Part shown: piece after piece, positions 1 through 9,581 of the stretch
Layout: each line of letters starts with the position of its first letter
Position numbering within the stretch: the stretch's first letter is position 1
Source: a virus
Length of the DNA: 64,000 nt
Virus record (IMG/VR): IMGVR_UViG_3300032086_004020
Coordinates: 1-64,000 of that record
Strand: one strand, 5' to 3'
The notes under the pieces: model-generated
What the model was told of the DNA's origin: nothing
Database searches by the model: none
Seen by the model: the letters and a program-made list of their open reading frames with translations, nothing else
Program-made: the position numbers and the translations under genes

Positions 1-1
1 T

Positions 2-1927
2 AAGGCTGCTATGGAGCAGAAGAAATTTACCAGACAGACAGCAGATCTTACTGCAATTATGACACGAGCTAGTGCTAGTTTTAAACGGCTAAGTAGCGAA
101 ATGGATGTTGTTGTTGCGTCTACTAATTCTATGGTGGGTGCAATAGGAGGTCAAGCGACCGCTGCTTCTGGTGTTCGTGGTAGTGCGGCTGTTAGAGATG
201 CAGAAGTTCTTAAAAATCCTACAGCTTTCTCTACATCGGAACTTGATGCTACATTAGCTAGAGCCGTAACAGGCTTAGGGGGTAGTGAGCCAATACAACA
301 AGCTGCAGATTTGACAAGAGCCCAAGCTGGATTCGACAAACTTAAACCTACCATTGAGGCAGCGTTAAAGGGAGAAGGCGGATCAAGTTTAGATCGTACC
401 GATATTGTAGATATGCTGGAAAAAGGATTTAAAGATTTAAAAATAGAAGCTCCTGATGGATTTCTTGATGCTGCGGCAGAATCTTTGCAAGGAGGCGAAG
501 GTGCAGGAAAAACTTTAAGCATGATGTTGACAAAGTCTAAACAAGCCAACGAACTTCTTGCACAATATGCTGATCTTGCTGCTAAAGGTTTACAGCAACT
601 AGCTGGTCAATCTGATTTACTTAGTGCTAGTTTGTCTAGAGTTAAAACTTTGCGTGGTGAAAAAGCTGCAATCGATGCTGAGGGTAACGTTAATTTGAAA
701 CAAGCTTTAGGGTTTGATCCTTCTAAAGGTGAGTTAACGGCTGGTAGAGATGCCAGAATTGGTGCTTTAACTGGCGGAACCACAGATCCTAATGCTATAT
801 TTAATCAAATGCAATCGGATTTAGATACTCGTAAAACTTTAGAGGGAGGCGGCACAGTAAATATTGGTGGCGAAGAGATGGACCAACAAGCTGCATTAGC
901 TAGTGGAGAAATGGCTAAGTTAAATAGTAGTATTAATGATTCTAGAAAAGCTCTTGAGATGTTGGCCAACGACACTACGGCTGCAGATGCCGCGTTGCAA
1001 AAAATTGCTGATAGAGATTCTCAGTTAAGAGAACAGTCTTCTACGGCATTAGACATGGTCGCTGATCCTAGCAAAGCCCTAGATTTTATTGGTCAAAGTC
1101 AATCGTTAAGCAGGGTGTTGAGTGGTCAGGGTGGTTTCCAAGATGTTGGGGCTGGCAAGGCTGCTTTAGGCCAATTAGAAGGCATGATTCCTCCAGAGAT
1201 GTTTGCTAAATTACAAGAAAAATTCTTTAAGGGAGCAGGTCAAGGTACTGGGTTGGGGGGTGCCTTGCAACCATTTGCTGCTGGTGCTGCCAGTGGTATT
1301 GATGGCAAAAAAGATGATCCTGTTATGGCTCGTGAAATTGCGGCTTTTGAAGAAGCTAACAAGATAAGAAAAGAAGCAACAGACAAACTAATCGCACTTG
1401 AGCTACAAGCTGGTGAAGCTATTCAGGGTAGTCTTACTACTTTAAATGATCAAATCACTAATCAGCTTGCTCCCATAATAGATCAAATCAATACCGAACT
1501 TACCACTTTCAAAAATAATGTTGCTGCTGCTAATGGTGGCGGTGCTGGTGGGGCCGGTGGGGCCGGTGGAGCTGGAGCTGGTGCTCCTCCTCCTCCTGAG
1601 GGTGGTGTAGCTGGTGCTGCTCCTGCTAACAATCCTTTGGCGGGCATACAGGCTCCAAATATTTCGAAGGAAGGCAGAGAAAACCTTGGTTATAAAGATT
1701 CTATGGCTGATGATATGGCGGCTCGTGGTGGAGGATCTGCAAACAACACCATGCAACTACAAGCACCATCAGAGCCAATGCAAGTATCCATAAGTCTAGA
1801 CGCAGGATCACAAGCAGCTTTAGGTGCAGCTGGAACAGAAGAGATCAAGAAAGCCATGTCTAGGATAGGTGACTTAATATACGAAAAAACAAATAGCAGT
1901 ATAGATATTAGAGGGGGATTGGCTTAA
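2..1927 (+). CDS. C-terminal part of a probable tape-measure/virion protein (5'-truncated)
   Basis: The reading frame is open to the left edge of the window. The first ATG, at 11, has no ribosome-binding site that can be judged, so I read this as the 3' part of a longer gene. At least 638 residues are visible. They are mostly alpha-helical and Ala/Gln/Ser/Leu-rich, with long stretches suited to coiled coil. Residues about 507-545 form a Gly/Ala/Pro-rich linker with a GAGGAGGAG-type repeat and a run of prolines. There is no enzymatic motif. Position at the head of a plus-strand run of giant virion genes, low complexity and helical character suggest the tail end of a tape-measure protein, which sets tail length. 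Another large structural protein is possible. The stop overlaps the next start as TAATG. Confidence 0.5.
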   Translation, partial: KAAMEQKKFTRQTADLTAIMTRASASFKRLSSEMDVVVASTNSMVGAIGGQATAASGVRGSAAVRDAEVLKNPTAFSTSELDATLARAVTGLGGSEPIQQAADLTRAQAGFDKLKPTIEAALKGEGGSSLDRTDIVDMLEKGFKDLKIEAPDGFLDAAAESLQGGEGAGKTLSMMLTKSKQANELLAQYADLAAKGLQQLAGQSDLLSASLSRVKTLRGEKAAIDAEGNVNLKQALGFDPSKGELTAGRDARIGALTGGTTDPNAIFNQMQSDLDTRKTLEGGGTVNIGGEEMDQQAALASGEMAKLNSSINDSRKALEMLANDTTAADAALQKIADRDSQLREQSSTALDMVADPSKALDFIGQSQSLSRVLSGQGGFQDVGAGKAALGQLEGMIPPEMFAKLQEKFFKGAGQGTGLGGALQPFAAGAASGIDGKKDDPVMAREIAAFEEANKIRKEATDKLIALELQAGEAIQGSLTTLNDQITNQLAPIIDQINTELTTFKNNVAAANGGGAGGAGGAGGAGAGAPPPPEGGVAGAAPANNPLAGIQAPNISKEGRENLGYKDSMADDMAARGGGSANNTMQLQAPSEPMQVSISLDAGSQAALGAAGTEEIKKAMSRIGDLIYEKTNSSIDIRGGLA

Positions 1928-3816
1928 TGTCAAATTATTTTGAAAATACTAAAAGTAGTACTGAATATCATGTTATGACAGAAGAGGTTACTGCATCTGG
2001 CACTACGGTGACATTGGGCAGCATTGGCAAATTAGAGCCTGTTCCTTTTGTTTCTATATCTCTAGAAAAATATACAGTAGGAGACAAAACTCTTGGGGGT
2101 GTGTTAAATCTATCTTTAGAAGGTGTTTTCTATGGACAAAACTTTGATGATACAGCTTCTCAGTTGAAATCAAAAATAGACACCTTAGCAGATCAACATA
2201 GCTGCATGACAGGGATTAATATCAAATGTGGCGATACAACAATTATCTCAAGCGGAATAGGGTATATAAGAAGTTATGCTTTTCCTCAAGGTCCGCAAAA
2301 AAATTGGATGAATATAATTCCTTATAATATAGATGTTGTTATCACTCATCAAGGTACTGATCCTGTAGTGAAACCAGACGGGCAATTAAAACTTAAATAT
2401 GATATAGATAACAATACAGCCATAAGAAGTATTAGAGAAAGTGTAAGTTGGTCATTAAATGAAAATACCCTTCAGATGTATAATCCAGATCCTAGTAAAT
2501 ATGACACGTATGTGTCAGCATATACTAATGAGCATATAGTTGTTCAATATTCTTTAGATATACAGGGTTTTGGTGTTTGTGGAACTGGCTGTCATGATAT
2601 TGCCGTTTTGAATGCGTTAGATTCCGCAAAACATGTTGCTGACTATAGAATACACAATATGCAAAACTTAAATACGTCGTCTTTTAGTTGCGATAGCTCA
2701 GGATTATTACCAAACAATTATGATACCACTATTAGATATGATCATACAAGAGACATTAGCGTTAATGAACTAGAGGGCAGTTTAAGTGTTAAGGGGCAAT
2801 ATATCGTTAGACCTAGTGGCGCAAAGAAAGACACGCTAATGACAATGGAATCTTCTGCTGATTCTAGTTTAGATAGTGGAGAAAAAACAGTCACTCTTAC
2901 TGGCAGTATTAGAGGTCTTGTTCAGAATGAGTATACAACATCTGGCGATGGCAATGGTAATCACTACAGCCCTAAGGATAGTGAAACTCTTATAGATAAA
3001 AAATCAACCGCTATGGATGCTGCTGAACTAGAAATGCAGAATATCATGGTTAGTGGTACCGGTATAATTAAGGAAATAGCTAAACATAATCAGTTGTTAA
3101 AATTTAATGCTGCCGTAGGAGATAATACTGGTAAAACACTAGCAAACATTTCTAGTACCAACGCTAATACTTGGCAAGCCGGAGATTCAGATAATACTGA
3201 ATTTAGACTATTGGGCAAAAGTATTAAAAGAAATTATCCTAATAGTACAATTGATTTTACTTTAACTTATTCTAATAAAAGCAGACATAAAATAGCTAAT
3301 GCTTTATGGGCAGAGATTAGTATAGATCACGAAATGCCTTCTAGAAGATTAGTTGAACATGTAATCCCTGGTAGAGGGTATCCTTTAATGCAAGATATAT
3401 TGTGTGATACACAAGATGTGTTTACTATAAATGTAACTGCACAATTTGAGCCAAACAGTAATATTAAAAACATTATTAATGCAGCTCGTGAAGAGATATT
3501 GGTTTTAGTATATAATACTGCTGTTAGTTTAGGTATAGGTGGATACATTCGCACAGGAGATAGTGAAAATATAGCAAACAATGGTAGTTATAAAAGAAGT
3601 ATAAAACTAACCAGCCCAACGTGTAACAATATAACAACCAGTAATACTACTTTGGATTACTTAGAGATGCCAGGTGATACATTCACTAATGCTGCACAAT
3701 TAGATCTTACCACATTGAATCCAGAAGCTTTTGTGCAAGATGACTTTGAGACTGAACGGGGTATTATTCCAGCATCAATACCAGAGTTTGACAAAACAAG
3801 AGATAAGCCAGAATAA
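1927..3816 (+). CDS. Putative tail/virion structural protein, 629 aa
   Basis: I do not recognise the family. The protein is beta-strand-rich, with many Ser, Thr, Asn and Gly residues. It has no signal peptide, membrane segment or catalytic motif. An N-terminal part with VPFVSISLEKYTVGDKTLGG is followed by repeated extended strands, and a C-terminal part carries HVIPGRGYPLMQD. Composition and size are those of a tail-tube, baseplate or hub-type protein. The start overlaps the upstream stop by one base, so translation is probably coupled to the tape-measure-like gene. The downstream gene follows after 12 bases. The structural role is inferred from context and composition only. Confidence 0.5.
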   Translation: MSNYFENTKSSTEYHVMTEEVTASGTTVTLGSIGKLEPVPFVSISLEKYTVGDKTLGGVLNLSLEGVFYGQNFDDTASQLKSKIDTLADQHSCMTGINIKCGDTTIISSGIGYIRSYAFPQGPQKNWMNIIPYNIDVVITHQGTDPVVKPDGQLKLKYDIDNNTAIRSIRESVSWSLNENTLQMYNPDPSKYDTYVSAYTNEHIVVQYSLDIQGFGVCGTGCHDIAVLNALDSAKHVADYRIHNMQNLNTSSFSCDSSGLLPNNYDTTIRYDHTRDISVNELEGSLSVKGQYIVRPSGAKKDTLMTMESSADSSLDSGEKTVTLTGSIRGLVQNEYTTSGDGNGNHYSPKDSETLIDKKSTAMDAAELEMQNIMVSGTGIIKEIAKHNQLLKFNAAVGDNTGKTLANISSTNANTWQAGDSDNTEFRLLGKSIKRNYPNSTIDFTLTYSNKSRHKIANALWAEISIDHEMPSRRLVEHVIPGRGYPLMQDILCDTQDVFTINVTAQFEPNSNIKNIINAAREEILVLVYNTAVSLGIGGYIRTGDSENIANNGSYKRSIKLTSPTCNNITTSNTTLDYLEMPGDTFTNAAQLDLTTLNPEAFVQDDFETERGIIPASIPEFDKTRDKPE

Positions 3817-3828
3817 TAAGGAAATTAT

Positions 3829-4746
3829 ATGTTTAGGATTTACTACAATACAAAAGTAAGAAATTTTAATAAAGTATTACACAAGCCTAAGGTGTTACAT
3901 AAGGCTTACAACTATATTTATTGTAGAGATATTGATCTAAATACTATACAGCCGGGACAAACTTTTAATATAGGTAATTTAGAGCAAACTATTTTAGAAA
4001 AAGATAGTGATGGTTTCTTTGTAGCTCCTGGATTACATATGCCAAATCCTTTATCAAAAGCAGACTTTGTGATTAACTTATTTGGAAATCAACACAATAT
4101 GTCTTTTAATGCTTTTTCTTCTTATAACTCTATGCTCGTTGGTTCTTTGATTTATCCTAGTTTTTATTCACATATAAACGTTGGAGATGAAGCCAGAGCA
4201 ATAGACATACATGACAATATAGTATATATACAAAATTTAGAAATAACTAGTTTAGAAAATGTAGAAAGTGTTTATTTAAATGACACCATGACTACTGTAG
4301 CAAAATTTAATAAAAATTTAGAGTTGTGCGATTGGCTCAACAAAGCCTCCAACTTATCAATATATTCTTTAACTACTGTCTTAAAAAATTTAGATATGAA
4401 TGTTTATTTTAGGTGTTATGGTGGATCACCTAAGTCCAATTTTGTAGATAATCCAATGCCGCAGTATAAACTAGAAATTACTGACTTGGATACAGAAGAG
4501 ACTGTGACAAAATATATTTATCAGTTTCATAGTGAGACTATTAGTGCAAAACATAGATATAAACTTATGGTTAAAGACGAGTTAAATAACATTCCTGTAT
4601 TGGTTAATGATAGTAGTACTGATGGCAATATATATGTTGATTTTTCTAATATGGATAATTTTACTATGATGTCTCAAAAAACTACTACATCTAGAAAAAC
4701 ACTTGCAGAAATAGCAGAACCTTTGTTCCAAAGAAGAGTAAAATAA
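3829..4746 (+). CDS. Putative tail/baseplate protein, 305 aa
   Basis: Unrecognised protein of 305 aa, preceded by a usable Shine-Dalgarno sequence (AAGGAA) eight bases before the ATG. It is rich in Asn, Tyr, Asp and Phe and is predicted by eye to be mixed alpha/beta. No membrane segment or enzymatic motif is visible. It sits between two larger virion-type genes in one plus-strand operon, and its stop overlaps the next start as TAATG. The likely role is a tail or baseplate component made in fixed proportion to its neighbours. This is inferred from gene order; the sequence alone names no family. Confidence 0.45.
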   Translation: MFRIYYNTKVRNFNKVLHKPKVLHKAYNYIYCRDIDLNTIQPGQTFNIGNLEQTILEKDSDGFFVAPGLHMPNPLSKADFVINLFGNQHNMSFNAFSSYNSMLVGSLIYPSFYSHINVGDEARAIDIHDNIVYIQNLEITSLENVESVYLNDTMTTVAKFNKNLELCDWLNKASNLSIYSLTTVLKNLDMNVYFRCYGGSPKSNFVDNPMPQYKLEITDLDTEETVTKYIYQFHSETISAKHRYKLMVKDELNNIPVLVNDSSTDGNIYVDFSNMDNFTMMSQKTTTSRKTLAEIAEPLFQRRVK

Positions 4747-7700
4747 TGCCTATTAATGATCAATACGACAATAATTTACACATACAATCTCCTGGTAAAT
4801 TTAATCAGGCAAGTAGCACAAACCCTATAACTTACCAGAGGTTCTTAAATTGTGATGTTAAGGGTTTTAATTTGAACTTAGGTTTTGGTGGTGCTGAAAC
4901 TACTATGACTATGGATCTAGTAGAGTCTTTAGTAGGAAATCCGCCAGCTCATAAAGCGAATGAGACTTTAGCGACTTTTAGAGATCGGTGCAATACCAAT
5001 CCTCCTGATTCAGATTGCAATCAACTTCGTTACAGTGGGGAGTTAGGTAGAGTATATACATTTATAGCAACAAATGTGGATGATGATGAAGTCTTTGAAT
5101 TTTCAGGAATACTGTCTGACCACGATATAAAAATAGATAGTAATGGTCGAACTATAACCATACGGCTGACCGATGGTCGTGTTGCGTTAGAAAATGTTCA
5201 ATTAGTTATAGGAAATAATTATTCTAGAAACTATACTTATAATTCTGCTGGAGAAAGTGTTAATGTTTTAAATATTTTATATGAAACTGAAAAAGGTGTT
5301 AGTCATAGTTTTGATAATCTAGGCTTCGACCTTCCGACAGACCCATCAAATCCATTAGCTACATATAGTAAGTGTGATTATTTTATGGATAGTGGATATG
5401 ACGATGACGGCATACCTGTGACATATGTATTAGGTCAATTTATGTCTAGCGATAGATATATGTCCTTACCTCTTAGCGATCAAACGATAAGGATTAATTT
5501 AGATAACATATATAATACAGCATTAAACAGAGTTAGTTACATGCGTATTAATGATACTAGCATTAGTTTAATGGATTTATTGCAGCAGGTTTGTGAAGAA
5601 GCGGCTGGAGAACTAGTTATAAATACAGAGAGTACAGCAACAGGATATGAAATAGTTGCTTCATTTATTGACAGAAGTGTACCTATACCATCTGATGGAT
5701 ATGCTTTAGGAGCATATGTACAAAGCAAATTTCCTGTTTATAAATCTTTAAGCTACGGCCAAGAATCATCTTACGAAACTACGCAAAATCTTGTCTTTGG
5801 ATCTAAGATGAGATATTTTGTAGAAGTCCAAAGACAAAAAATGCATAGTATACCCACTAAAGATGCTGGTGCGATTATTAATAATCCTCTAGATGTCGTG
5901 GTGCCTGATATGTCTAGCGATGCTACAGCAGATCACGACAAAGTAAAATCACAAGATCTTAGTGAGCCTCCAGAAGAGAGTTGCTATGATCCGGATGATT
6001 TTACTCCACCCAACGGAACATTTTGTAATATTCCTACTGGCGGTGGCCGAATTGCTATGGTTTTGGGAGAAAAACTTAATGGAGCATTAACAGATCAAGG
6101 TATACCTGCTTATACTTTATACTTAAGTAATCTTTGTGGAGATTATATGGGTATAACTTATGATCTTACAGAGATATGTAGTATTTTAGGTGTTGCAGAT
6201 CAAGGGTCTGCATTATTGACAGAAGAAGAATTGCTGTTTAGCCAAACATACGAATCATATATTAATTGGGCTACTATGCATCCTAATAGTATTGGTTCTA
6301 AAATGGGAGCTGTGATTTTTGGAGATCTTTGGGGCAATTTCCAAGAATATTCATTAAAGATTTTTGCAGACATTGTGGAGAATGGTAGTTTCGACAGCTT
6401 CAAAGACCCTGCATTAGCTTTTCCTGATGTTGAAGTTAGTAAAAAACTTTTTGAGGTTGTTCATGCTTATGTAAAAAATATATATGATACATATTATGGT
6501 AAAGAATATGTAGCTTTATTAGACACTAGAACAAATCAAACTCTTCCAAAAAATAATTTTCAGGTTTGTATAGGTAAAAGTTTTAACACATGGACCAATC
6601 AATCTCAGGGAGATATCGCATTTCCTCAAGCTAATGCTAACGTAACAATACCTAATAATGATCCATTGTTGTTTATACAACAGGGAGTTTTGCAAAATGT
6701 TATCAAAACAGCAGGTAAAGGATATTTAAGTACTAGCGAGACCGTATGTAATGGAGCTTGGTTTGGTGGTACTTCTTCTAGCGAAAGAGGAGCAACTAAG
6801 ATTCTCAGTGATGAGCTGGGTAATGGTGGTTTAGGTACAGAAGACGGGTTGGCTAGATTTTTAAACGACGACAACACGATAGGTTCTTTTGTAAAATACG
6901 GTCCTGTAGATAGTATTTGTAAAAGGATAGGTGGGACCACTTTTGTGTTTCGTGTAGACTTGAGTGCTTTAAATCCTAGTGATTTTGTTGTTAGGACAGA
7001 AATAGTAGGCACTAAGCCAACAGCTATGTTATATCTCAGGGCTAGTGTAAGTGAAGAGATGTATTTTGGTAAAATATCACTTACTAATAGTATTGACGTT
7101 TATACTGGCTTGGGTGAGCTTCAAGATGATTATACATGGGTTAGATTTAGTATACCTAGAGTAAAACTTATTCCGACAGTAGGACAAGAAGGAGCTGTTG
7201 GTAGGGCCGCCAGTAGGATGGCGCTAATTGCTTTACAAGTTATGACAGATATGGGCTCTCTGTCTGGTATAATTGAAGGAGATTTTACTTTAAGAGATGC
7301 CATTGCAGACAAATTAGCTGGTGGAGGAATCAATCCTGGTGTTTTTGATGGGATAGCTGCAAACTTAGCTGTAACAAATTTAGCAAAAATGTCCATACCG
7401 GCTATTGTTCCAGAGGCAGTTGCTATTCCTTTGCAGAGTGAAATCAGAACCTATGGCCCATGGAAAGGTGTTAGCAATCCTAGTGGCGGAATGAATGTAG
7501 TTGAAATGGATTTAGCTCCGTGGCAATTTGGTTTCGGTCCTAATGCTCCTGCAGATAGCTACAATAGATTGGAGGCTATTGGGTCATCTCATGCTCAAAA
7601 TGGAACCTTCGGTCGTCTGTATCAAGAAAAAGCTAGCATTTCCTTAGCTGGAATTCCTGAGATAAATATTGGTGTTCCGGCGAGTCAACTTAATCAAGAT

Positions 7701-9581
7701 GGTACTACGACCGGTGATCCATACAATCTTCTTACTGACATTAGTTTTGGCTTCGGTGCTGATGGAGCTAGGACCACAATGACATATCAAACATATAGTC
7801 CTAAATTTGGTAATGCTCCTAAATATTTAGAAGATACAGCCAAAAACACAATAGGACAGAAACTTGAATATATGAAACAGTTTAGGACTGAACGCATCAA
7901 AAATGCTGCTGCTGGCTTAAAACTAAAAGAAGATTTAACCAAGGTTCTTGTTGGTCGTAATATTGGTGGAGGTGGTGGAGGTGCAGGTGTAGAAAATAGT
8001 CAGGACAACAGTAGTTATGGGCATACCCCCACTAAGTTTTTGATGTGTGGATATTTGAATAAAAATAAGACTAACGATTTAGTTAATTCTGATGATGGTA
8101 GAGATGATGACAGTCCTACTATCATAACACACAATTTCACGGACAGCTGTGAAGAAATAGATGAAAATCCTTTTGGTTACACAGACACTGGAGCATCGAC
8201 TAATGAGGGGAATGTTTGTAACAGATATACTTCTGCAGAGATACACCCATCCTACCATTTTGATAGTTATCAAAAAGAATACTATAAAAATTTAAGTATG
8301 ATGAGTATGGATGGAATATATTTACCTATATCTATAGAGGGTGGTCCAAATAATAATTTAGCTAGATATACTTCTTATTCTACTCCGGCTGGTCTACCAA
8401 AAGGACGACCTATTACTATGATGCCTCCAGTAAACATTATTAGTAGTGCTGGAGGAGGAGCAGCATTAGATTTAGTTATAGATCAAAAATATACGAACCC
8501 TATTTGCAGTAAAGCTATTTTAAGCACTTGGGATGATAGAAATTGTGATAGTGATCAAGGTTTTGTCATTATGAATGTGGCGCACGGCAGCGGTGCTGAC
8601 GATAACTTTAATTTTGATACTGTTGGACAAAGCGGAACATCAGGTCCTTTAAAAGATAGACAGCAGGAAACAGATTTTAGATTTACCGCTATGAGAGGTC
8701 CGTTGGTTTTACAGGCTTGGGGTTATGATATTAATGGCAAACCTATTCCTAACGCTAACGATTCAGCGACTGCTGCTGAGTCAGGTACATTTAGAAATAA
8801 TAATTTAGAAGATAAGTTTTTGAAAAATTGGTTGAGTAATCCTAAAACCTGGCCTGCTGGCCCTATCGATCTTCGATGGGATAGACATAGAGGTATGTGG
8901 GTATCTCCACCATCTAGTAAAATTATTGTAGGTAGACTAACATCTTCCTTGTCCGCTTTTGGATCAGCAACTGCAGAATTGTTAAACCCAAGTGCTGGTG
9001 GGGTAGACTTTTACGAAGATTACGATTTCCATGGTGCTGACGGCACTACTCTTACTGCTAATGTTAGAAATTTAAATGTAACGGTTCATGATTATATTGG
9101 TTCTAGCATTTCTAAATGTGCCATTGTTTTATTGTATTATGCTGATGGCAAATATATGGTGATAGAAGAAGGCGGTAGTAGAAGTTTACAAAGAGCAAGG
9201 ATTAGTAGTGATCAAACTTTGAGTTGCAATGGTCAATGTCAAGCAGAATTGTTTTCGGTGGGTGTAGGAGGAGGAATAACATATGGTGATATTGGTGGTA
9301 TTACAGTGTCGGATACTATGGGTATTGTTTCACAAACACTTGCTGGTTTAACGAGAGTTTGGGTGTATAAACCTTCAGATGCAGCTAATTATGAAGTAGT
9401 ATACATAGGTACTAGAACTGACGCAGATTGTGGTAGTTGTGGAGGTTTTGGAGTTTATCAGGTTGCTGGAGTAGACTTTAATAGATTGCCAACAGTTGCT
9501 TCTGTGGGCAAAGTTGTAACGGTAACAGATGGTGGGTGTTTAGCTTTAGTGGACACAAAGAGTTGTGATGGAACTGCATAG
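4746..9581 (+). CDS. Giant virion protein, 1611 aa
   Basis: A 1611-residue protein of unknown family. The N-terminal third is beta-rich with several Cys residues. The middle contains a long helical and hydrophobic part (about residues 800-900, with many Ala and Leu). A pure-glycine linker lies near residues 1074-1081, just after a lysine-rich helix. The C-terminal third is Gly/Ser/Asp-rich beta structure and ends in a Cys-rich tail (motifs DCGSCGGFG and SCDG). The architecture suggests a multidomain baseplate, hub or tail-fibre-like protein, with the Gly linker joining two modules. No lysozyme, peptidase or lectin motif was recognised. It overlaps the upstream gene as TAATG and the downstream gene as TAGTG. 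Confidence 0.5.
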   Translation: MPINDQYDNNLHIQSPGKFNQASSTNPITYQRFLNCDVKGFNLNLGFGGAETTMTMDLVESLVGNPPAHKANETLATFRDRCNTNPPDSDCNQLRYSGELGRVYTFIATNVDDDEVFEFSGILSDHDIKIDSNGRTITIRLTDGRVALENVQLVIGNNYSRNYTYNSAGESVNVLNILYETEKGVSHSFDNLGFDLPTDPSNPLATYSKCDYFMDSGYDDDGIPVTYVLGQFMSSDRYMSLPLSDQTIRINLDNIYNTALNRVSYMRINDTSISLMDLLQQVCEEAAGELVINTESTATGYEIVASFIDRSVPIPSDGYALGAYVQSKFPVYKSLSYGQESSYETTQNLVFGSKMRYFVEVQRQKMHSIPTKDAGAIINNPLDVVVPDMSSDATADHDKVKSQDLSEPPEESCYDPDDFTPPNGTFCNIPTGGGRIAMVLGEKLNGALTDQGIPAYTLYLSNLCGDYMGITYDLTEICSILGVADQGSALLTEEELLFSQTYESYINWATMHPNSIGSKMGAVIFGDLWGNFQEYSLKIFADIVENGSFDSFKDPALAFPDVEVSKKLFEVVHAYVKNIYDTYYGKEYVALLDTRTNQTLPKNNFQVCIGKSFNTWTNQSQGDIAFPQANANVTIPNNDPLLFIQQGVLQNVIKTAGKGYLSTSETVCNGAWFGGTSSSERGATKILSDELGNGGLGTEDGLARFLNDDNTIGSFVKYGPVDSICKRIGGTTFVFRVDLSALNPSDFVVRTEIVGTKPTAMLYLRASVSEEMYFGKISLTNSIDVYTGLGELQDDYTWVRFSIPRVKLIPTVGQEGAVGRAASRMALIALQVMTDMGSLSGIIEGDFTLRDAIADKLAGGGINPGVFDGIAANLAVTNLAKMSIPAIVPEAVAIPLQSEIRTYGPWKGVSNPSGGMNVVEMDLAPWQFGFGPNAPADSYNRLEAIGSSHAQNGTFGRLYQEKASISLAGIPEINIGVPASQLNQDGTTTGDPYNLLTDISFGFGADGARTTMTYQTYSPKFGNAPKYLEDTAKNTIGQKLEYMKQFRTERIKNAAAGLKLKEDLTKVLVGRNIGGGGGGAGVENSQDNSSYGHTPTKFLMCGYLNKNKTNDLVNSDDGRDDDSPTIITHNFTDSCEEIDENPFGYTDTGASTNEGNVCNRYTSAEIHPSYHFDSYQKEYYKNLSMMSMDGIYLPISIEGGPNNNLARYTSYSTPAGLPKGRPITMMPPVNIISSAGGGAALDLVIDQKYTNPICSKAILSTWDDRNCDSDQGFVIMNVAHGSGADDNFNFDTVGQSGTSGPLKDRQQETDFRFTAMRGPLVLQAWGYDINGKPIPNANDSATAAESGTFRNNNLEDKFLKNWLSNPKTWPAGPIDLRWDRHRGMWVSPPSSKIIVGRLTSSLSAFGSATAELLNPSAGGVDFYEDYDFHGADGTTLTANVRNLNVTVHDYIGSSISKCAIVLLYYADGKYMVIEEGGSRSLQRARISSDQTLSCNGQCQAELFSVGVGGGITYGDIGGITVSDTMGIVSQTLAGLTRVWVYKPSDAANYEVVYIGTRTDADCGSCGGFGVYQVAGVDFNRLPTVASVGKVVTVTDGGCLALVDTKSCDGTA

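Noticed and set aside
1442-1756. Antisense open frame over the Gly/Ala-rich region
   Set aside because: It is the shadow of a repeat-rich coding strand with no ribosome-binding site and no recognisable protein pattern; the same holds for other opposite-strand frames inside large genes.
11-1927. Complete 638-aa gene starting at 11
   Set aside because: The frame is open to the left edge and the site has no visible ribosome-binding sequence, so it is treated as the 3' end of a longer gene.
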